From Moraxellaceae bacterium (lineage in GTDB: Bacteria > Pseudomonadota > Gammaproteobacteria > Pseudomonadales > Moraxellaceae), in NCBI GenBank assembly GCA_024234595.1, contig JACKNZ010000015.1, forward strand, positions 44,679-108,678: a DNA stretch of 64,000 bases, read 5' to 3'. The notes under the pieces are model-generated. The model had not been told where the DNA came from, searched no databases, and worked only from the letters and a program-made list of their open reading frames with translations. Position numbers and translations under genes: made by a program. Shown piece after piece: positions 59,022 through 64,000 of this stretch (position 1 is its first letter; each line of letters starts with the position of its first letter).

Positions 59022-61862
59022 ATGTCTATCTCTGCACAACGTTCTTTTGAGTCTTCTGAAGCACTCGTGACTGCACCTGGCCAACTACGCGTGATTAAAC
59101 GTAATGGGATGCTGGTTAATTATGATGCCAGCAAAATTGCTGTGGCAATTAGTAAGGCCTTTTTGGCGGTTGAAGGGGGTTCGGCTGCTGACTCTAGCCG
59201 TGTGCATCAACAAGTATCTCTATTGACTGAAGCTGTTTCTAATACTTTTAAGCGTCGTATGCCGAGTGGTGGTACGGTGCATATCGAAGAAATTCAAGAC
59301 CAAGTTGAACTCGCCTTAATGCGTGCAGGTGAGCAAAAAGTGGCTCGTTCTTATGTGATTTATCGTGATGAACGCGCCCGTTTGCGTGATGCAGGTATCG
59401 AAAAAACGCACCCTACCCTGACGGTGACTTTAGGTGATGGCACACGCCAACCCTTAGACTTGGGTCGTTTGGAGTTGTTAGTGAATACCGCCTGTGAAGG
59501 ATTAACAGGCGTTAATGCCCAAGCAATTATTGATGAAACCCTCAAAAACTTGTATGACGGGGTACAAGAAAGCGATTTAGTAACCACGATGGTGATGTGT
59601 GCGCGGGTGCATATTGAACAAGAGCCAAATTATACTTATGTGACGGCGCGTTTATTATTAGACCAATTACGCAGCGAAGCCTTGAGCTTTTTAGACATTA
59701 CCGATAAAGCCACTCAAGCAGAGATGGCTGAGTTTTATCCTCAAGCCTTGCCTGTATTTTTAAAGCGTGGTGTGGAGTTAGAGTTATTATCGCCTGAATT
59801 ATTAAACTATGATTTAGCCAAATTAGCAGACGCAATTGAGCCTGAGCGTGATTTTCAATTTACTTACTTAGGCTTACAAACTTTATATGACCGTTATTTT
59901 ATTCATAGTCAAGAAATTCGTTTTGAATTGCCACAATTATTCTTTATGCGAGTGGCGATGGGCTTAGCGATTAACGAAGCCGACAAAGAAACACGTGCGA
60001 TTGAGTTTTATCAATTGCTTTCTAGCTTTGACTATATGGCATCAACCCCTACTCTGTTTAATTCGGGTACCTTACGTCCACAATTATCAAGCTGCTATTT
60101 AACCACCGTGCCAGATGATTTGTATGGCATTTATGATGCGATTCGTGACAACGCGATGTTATCTAAGTGGGCTGGTGGTTTAGGTAACGACTGGACACCT
60201 GTTCGTGCTTTAGGGGCGTATATCAAAGGCACCAACGGTAAGTCTCAAGGCGTTGTACCATTCTTAAAAGTGGCCAATGATACAGCTGTGGCGGTTAACC
60301 AGGGAGGAAAAAGAAAGGGGGCTGTCTGTGCTTACCTCGAAACATGGCACTTAGACATTGAAGAGTTTTTAGAGTTGCGTAAAAACACAGGTGATGACCG
60401 CCGCCGTACCCATGACATGAATACCGCTAACTGGGTACCTGATTTGTTTATGCAACGTGTATTTGACGATGGTGATTGGACATTATTCTCACCTTCTGAT
60501 GTGCCGGATTTACACGATTTGTATGGCCAAGCCTTTGTACAACGCTATAACGAATATGAGCAAATGGCTGCTAACGGCCAAATGCGCTTATTCAAAAAAA
60601 TCAAAGCCGCTGACTTGTGGCGTAAAATGTTATCCATGTTGTTTGAAACTGGCCATCCGTGGATTACCTTTAAAGACGTGTGTAACTTACGCTCTCCACA
60701 ACAACACGTTGGCGTGGTTCACTCCTCTAACTTGTGTACCGAAATTACGCTTAACACCTCTCAAGACGAAATTGCGGTATGTAACTTAGGTTCTATTAAC
60801 CTTGTTAACCACGTTACCCCAACAGGTTTAGATGTCGCCAAGTTAGAACGCACCGTTAAAACTGCGGTGCGTATGCTCGATAACGTCATCGACATTAACT
60901 ACTATGCTGTGCCACAAGCCAAAAACTCTAACTTCCGTCATCGCCCTGTCGGTTTAGGAATTATGGGTTTTCAAGATGCCTTGTATATCTTAAACACCGC
61001 CTATTCATCTGAGGCCGCGGTTGAATTTGCCGACAAATCAATGGAAGTGATTAGTTACTACGCCATTGCTGCATCCTGTGACTTGGCCAAAGAGCGTGGC
61101 AGCTACAGCACTTTTGACGGCTCGTTATGGAGTCAGGGTATTTTACCACTTGACTCATTACAAAAAGTGGTTGAGCAACGGGGCGAACGCTATATTGGCG
61201 TTGATACCAGCAGCAGCTTAGATTGGGCAAGTTTGCGTACTCGCGTACAAAATCAAGGCATGCGTAACTCCAATGTCATGGCGATTGCCCCCACTGCCAC
61301 TATTTCTAACATTTGTGGCGTAGCACAATCTATTGAACCAACCTATCAAAACTTGTATGTCAAATCTAATTTGTCGGGCGAGTTTACGGTGGTCAATCCA
61401 CACTTGGTTAATGCCCTAAAAGCGCGTGGTTTGTGGGATGCGGTAATGGTCAATGACCTCAAATACTATGATGGCTCGGTACAAAACATTGAGCGTATTC
61501 CTGATGATCTCAAAGCCCTGTTTGCTACAGCATTTGAAGTCGAACCTAAATGGATTGTGGAGGCTGCCAGCCGCCGTCAAAAGTGGATTGACCAAGCACA
61601 GTCACTCAATTTGTACATTAGTCATGCCTCTGGCAAAAAGTTAGATGTAACTTATCGTATGGCTTGGTATCGTGGCCTAAAAACCACATATTATTTGCGT
61701 GCGATTGGCGCAACCGCTGCCGAAAAATCCACCATTAGTGATGGGGCATTAAATGCGGTTAAGGCGGTTCGTCAAGAAGAACCTGTGGCCGACTTTGCTC
61801 AAGCCGCACCTGTGCCAATGGCGTGTAGCATTGACAATCCTGATTGCGAGGCTTGTCAGTAA
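59022..61862 (+). CDS. nrdA: Ribonucleoside-diphosphate reductase class Ia, alpha subunit
   Basis: Catalytic subunit making dNDPs from NDPs with NrdB. 946 residues, longer than the E. coli form (761) and like the long Pseudomonas/Moraxellaceae type. It has an N-terminal ATP-cone (VIKRNGMLVNYDASKIAVAI), a second cone-like segment near 130-210, the active-site STPTLFNSGTLRPQLSSCYL, NLCTEITL with the radical-site Cys and Glu, the APTATISNI stretch and a C-terminal CSIDNPDCEACQ redox pair. A good AGGA precedes the ATG. Probably repressed by NrdR. The beta-subunit gene lies 730 bp downstream, beyond a toxin-antitoxin pair. Confidence 0.97.
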   Translation: MSISAQRSFESSEALVTAPGQLRVIKRNGMLVNYDASKIAVAISKAFLAVEGGSAADSSRVHQQVSLLTEAVSNTFKRRMPSGGTVHIEEIQDQVELALMRAGEQKVARSYVIYRDERARLRDAGIEKTHPTLTVTLGDGTRQPLDLGRLELLVNTACEGLTGVNAQAIIDETLKNLYDGVQESDLVTTMVMCARVHIEQEPNYTYVTARLLLDQLRSEALSFLDITDKATQAEMAEFYPQALPVFLKRGVELELLSPELLNYDLAKLADAIEPERDFQFTYLGLQTLYDRYFIHSQEIRFELPQLFFMRVAMGLAINEADKETRAIEFYQLLSSFDYMASTPTLFNSGTLRPQLSSCYLTTVPDDLYGIYDAIRDNAMLSKWAGGLGNDWTPVRALGAYIKGTNGKSQGVVPFLKVANDTAVAVNQGGKRKGAVCAYLETWHLDIEEFLELRKNTGDDRRRTHDMNTANWVPDLFMQRVFDDGDWTLFSPSDVPDLHDLYGQAFVQRYNEYEQMAANGQMRLFKKIKAADLWRKMLSMLFETGHPWITFKDVCNLRSPQQHVGVVHSSNLCTEITLNTSQDEIAVCNLGSINLVNHVTPTGLDVAKLERTVKTAVRMLDNVIDINYYAVPQAKNSNFRHRPVGLGIMGFQDALYILNTAYSSEAAVEFADKSMEVISYYAIAASCDLAKERGSYSTFDGSLWSQGILPLDSLQKVVEQRGERYIGVDTSSSLDWASLRTRVQNQGMRNSNVMAIAPTATISNICGVAQSIEPTYQNLYVKSNLSGEFTVVNPHLVNALKARGLWDAVMVNDLKYYDGSVQNIERIPDDLKALFATAFEVEPKWIVEAASRRQKWIDQAQSLNLYISHASGKKLDVTYRMAWYRGLKTTYYLRAIGATAAEKSTISDGALNAVKAVRQEEPVADFAQAAPVPMACSIDNPDCEACQ

Positions 61863-61875
61863 GCACGAAGCAAAC

Positions 61876-61907
61876 TAAGGTAATAATAAACTTGTTATTA
61901 CCTTAGT
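61876..61907 (+). promoter_or_regulatory. Perfect 12-bp inverted repeat between nrdA and the toxin-antitoxin pair
   Basis: CTAAGGTAATAA and TTATTACCTTAG around an 8-nt loop, 21 bp before the antitoxin start. No T-run follows. The position and symmetry suit an operator for the antitoxin, but it could also be an attenuator after nrdA. Confidence 0.6.
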
Positions 61908-61928
61908 TACGATATTGGAGAAAGTACA

Positions 61929-62210
61929 ATGATTACGCTATCTGTCACTCCTTCTACCTCCCTTGAGCTATCTTCTTTTTTGATAGACCAAATTGAACAT
62001 GGCGAAGTCGTTACTCTGACCAAAAATGGTCAAGCGATTGCCCAAATTTTACCTGTTAAATATACAACGCCTACACCAACAGTTGAGAGTCGTATGGTTG
62101 GTAAATGGCCGATAGGTTTGCTCAAAAACAAGATTCAATTAGAGGATTTTGATGAGCCTCTTCCTGATGATTTAATTGATGCGTTTGAAGGCAAATATAA
62201 AAATGACTAA
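61929..62210 (+). CDS. Phd/YefM-type antitoxin
   Basis: A 93-residue protein. The first half, TPSTSLELSSFLIDQIEHGE followed by VVTLTKNGQAIAQILPV, is the Phd/YefM DNA-binding fold with the VxLTKNGxxIAxLxP strand. The acidic C-terminal half (LEDFDEPLPDDLIDAFEGKY) should clamp the toxin. It overlaps the PIN gene by 8 nt and probably represses from the palindrome at 61876. It stands between nrdA and nrdB and has the same direction. Confidence 0.88.
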   Translation: MITLSVTPSTSLELSSFLIDQIEHGEVVTLTKNGQAIAQILPVKYTTPTPTVESRMVGKWPIGLLKNKIQLEDFDEPLPDDLIDAFEGKYKND

Positions 62211-62583
62211 GGTTTTTTTGTTAGATACCCATACGTTTTTATGGATGGTTTCTGATGATGTGCGTCTAAAAGCCGCCGAAAAACATATTATGAATGCAGA
62301 ACAGTTGTATTTGAGCATGGCTTCATGGTGGGAAATTGCCATTAAAATTAATATTGGTAAATCTTCGTATGATTATGCAGAACTGCTGACGATTGCTAAA
62401 AAAATGCATTTAGACTTTTTGCCAATTACGCCACAACACGGTCAAACCTTACTCACGTTGCCATTTATTCATCGTGACCCCTTTGACCGTATGCTTGTTG
62501 CACAGGCAATTAGCGAGCAAATACCATTATTAACACACGACCAAACCTTAACCTCTTACAGTTCCTTTGTTATCTTATTTTAA
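62203..62583 (+). CDS. PIN-domain ribonuclease toxin (VapC family)
   Basis: A 126-residue PIN protein of the type paired with Phd antitoxins. Catalytic acids: Asp8 (FLLDTHTFLW), Glu in ASWWEIAIKINIGK, Asp in HRDPFDRMLVAQAI, and Asp in LLTHDQTL. The ATG at 62203 fits the family start; upstream codons from 62176 overlap the antitoxin too deeply. It ends 12 nt before the nrdB start, so nrdB is most likely transcribed through the toxin pair. Confidence 0.9.
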   Translation: MTKVFLLDTHTFLWMVSDDVRLKAAEKHIMNAEQLYLSMASWWEIAIKINIGKSSYDYAELLTIAKKMHLDFLPITPQHGQTLLTLPFIHRDPFDRMLVAQAISEQIPLLTHDQTLTSYSSFVILF

Positions 62584-62595
62584 GCGAGAACCATC

Positions 62596-63837
62596 ATGTT
62601 AAACTGGGACGATTTTTATGCAGAAGAAAAGCCTAAAGCTAAAAATAAAGCACCTGCAACGCCAACAAATGCTCCACAAGCAGCAACGTCGCAGCCAATT
62701 ACACCGCCGCCAACAGTGGCACCAGTTCAACCCGTCACAGCCACTGCTGCCCTTGACCGAGCAAACGCAGCTCTTGCCAATTTAGATGTTGCGGCTGGCT
62801 TAGAAGAACTGGAAATGGGTGCTGCACGCATTCAAGTTGACGACAAACGCATGATTAACTGCAAAGCCGACCTCAATCAGCTTGTGCCGTTTAAATACGA
62901 TTGGGCATGGCAAAAATATTTAGATGGTTGCGCAAACCACTGGATGCCACAAGAAGTCAACATGACCAAAGATATTGCCTTGTGGAAAAACCCCGAAGGT
63001 TTAACCGATGATGAGCGTTTAATCGTCATGCGTTCGTTGGGTTATTTTTCGACCGCAGATAGTTTGGTGGCTAACAACTTGGTTTTAGCGGTTTACCGTT
63101 TAATTACCAACCCCGAATGTCGCCAATATTTATTGCGTCAAGCCTTTGAAGAAGCGATTCACACTCACGCCTATCAATACTGTATTCAATCGTTGGGTAT
63201 GGATGAAGGCGAAGTGTTTAATATGTACCGCGAAGTGCCGTCTGTGGCCAAAAAAGCCGCATGGAGCATTAGCCACACTCACTCTTTGTCTAATCCAAAC
63301 TTTAAAACAGGCACAGCCGAAGCCGACCAAGAGTTGTTACGCAATCTAATTGGCTTTTATGGCGTGACCGAAGGTATTTTCTTTTATTGTGGTTTTACTC
63401 AAATTTTAAGCATGGGTCGTCGCAATAAAATGACCGGTGTTGCCGAGCAATTCCAATACATTTTGCGCGATGAGTCGATGCACTTAAACTTTGGTATTGA
63501 TGTTATCAACCAAATCAAAATTGAAAATCCACATTTATGGACAAAAGATTTTCAGCAAGAAGTCATTCAAATGATTTTGGAAGGCACACAATTAGAGATT
63601 GAGTATGCACGTGACACCATGCCGCGTGGGGTATTGGGCATGAATGCCGCGATGATGGAAGAATACTTGCAATTTATTGCTAATCGTCGTTTGACCCAAT
63701 TAGGTTTACCTGAACAATTTGCAGGCGTTAAAAATCCATTTCCGTGGATGAGTGAAATTATGGATTTACGCAAAGAGAAAAATTTCTTTGAAACGCGTGT
63801 CACTGAGTATCAAACAGGCGGAGCGTTGAGCTGGTAA
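62596..63837 (+). CDS. nrdB: Ribonucleoside-diphosphate reductase class Ia, beta subunit
   Basis: Diiron-tyrosyl radical subunit, 413 residues. After a Pro/Ala/Thr-rich N-terminal tail (~20-55) the metal and radical residues appear: Asp in FSTADSLVANN, Glu-xx-His-xxx-Tyr in FEEAIHTHAY, Glu in FYGVTEGIFFYCGF and Glu/His in RDESMHLNFG. The Tyr is at the spot of E. coli Tyr122, so this is a class Ia enzyme. The NrdA-binding C-terminus ends GGALSW. The tail is longer than in E. coli NrdB (376). A terminator follows. Confidence 0.97.
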   Translation: MLNWDDFYAEEKPKAKNKAPATPTNAPQAATSQPITPPPTVAPVQPVTATAALDRANAALANLDVAAGLEELEMGAARIQVDDKRMINCKADLNQLVPFKYDWAWQKYLDGCANHWMPQEVNMTKDIALWKNPEGLTDDERLIVMRSLGYFSTADSLVANNLVLAVYRLITNPECRQYLLRQAFEEAIHTHAYQYCIQSLGMDEGEVFNMYREVPSVAKKAAWSISHTHSLSNPNFKTGTAEADQELLRNLIGFYGVTEGIFFYCGFTQILSMGRRNKMTGVAEQFQYILRDESMHLNFGIDVINQIKIENPHLWTKDFQQEVIQMILEGTQLEIEYARDTMPRGVLGMNAAMMEEYLQFIANRRLTQLGLPEQFAGVKNPFPWMSEIMDLRKEKNFFETRVTEYQTGGALSW

Positions 63838-63846
63838 GTTAAGCTA

Positions 63847-63879
63847 GAGGGTTCAATTTAGAGCCCTCCACAATTTTTT
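63847..63879 (+). terminator. Rho-independent terminator of nrdB
   Basis: Stem GAGGGTTC / GAGCCCTC (one G-T pair) with a 6-nt loop, then CACAATTTTTT. The remaining 120 bp of the window hold no gene that I recognise. Confidence 0.8.
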
Positions 63880-64000
63880 AAAGGATCAGGAAGGAGTCTG
63901 AATTATACCATTTCTGAGAATTAAATAATTTTTTGTATTCTGAAAGGATGGGTATCGAAACACAGGAAGAACATCGGGTTTTTGAGATTTGAGAGGGGAG

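Noticed and set aside
1..64000. tRNA, rRNA and riboswitch genes
   Set aside because: No cloverleaf, rRNA segment or riboswitch core was recognised by eye; a covariance-model scan (tRNAscan-SE, Infernal/Rfam) would be decisive.

Overview
The window looks like chromosomal DNA of a gammaproteobacterium of the family Moraxellaceae (Acinetobacter, Alkanindiges and Agitococcus relatives). The reasons are the lgt-thyA-folA order, the neighbours fimV-truA, murJ/ribF/ileS and tig-clpP-clpX-lon, a response regulator whose sequence follows Acinetobacter BfmR almost residue for residue, long class Ia NrdA/NrdB proteins, and moderately A+T-rich DNA. No rRNA, tRNA or CRISPR array was seen. All identifications come from reading the sequence; no database was searched.

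Layout. 1-2709 (+): end of lgt, thyA, a DUF2281/VapC toxin-antitoxin pair, folA, msrA. 2706-5262 (-): modAB without modC, ruvX, algH. 5379-10094: an SDR gene, a hotdog thioesterase, a YdjA-type nitroreductase, a truncated DUF1016 gene, a gamma-class carbonic anhydrase and a PhaC-like synthase, scattered with copies of a small MITE-like element. 10161-16205 (-): lon, clpX, clpP, tig. 16283-18172: a lone TnpB gene and a Uma2 nuclease gene. 18280-25272 (-): four tandem exported proteins sharing an N-terminal EL...DGQ-type motif (FilA/DUF6160-like). 25481-33937 (-): prpF, a GST-like protein, DUF2721 and a branched-chain amino-acid ABC transporter (livFGMHK) with a second Uma2 gene between livG and livM. 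34077-35207 (+): dapE. 35257-39604 (-): a RavA/ViaA-like pair with unusual extra domains, split by a repeat-flanked DUF559 gene. 39843-45382: an MpaB-family protein with a divergent TetR regulator, truA, fimV. 45636-54467: an MDR oxidoreductase, an acyl-CoA thioesterase, ileS, ribF, a solo cytosine-5 methyltransferase, YefM/YoeB, murJ. 54649-58550: rpsT, bfd, bfr, and bfmRS. 59022-63837 (+): nrdA, a Phd/PIN toxin-antitoxin pair, nrdB.

The core genes cover dTMP and folate synthesis, ribonucleotide reduction, protein quality control, cell-wall lipid II flipping, riboflavin activation, iron storage and envelope stress signalling. Accessory DNA has entered between core genes without breaking them. 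Three type II toxin-antitoxin pairs lie inside core gene strings (thyA/folA, nrdA/nrdB, murJ/ribF). Two Uma2 paralogues, a TnpB gene and a DUF559 gene are also present. At least three dispersed repeat families sit directly against, or supply, the stop codons of core genes.

The most unusual unit is the ATPase/VWA pair at 35257-39604. A RavA-type MoxR ATPase carries a C-terminal region resembling adhesin GLUG/beta-helix repeats. Its VWA partner carries an N-terminal LRAT/NlpC-P60-like domain with candidate His and Cys catalytic residues.
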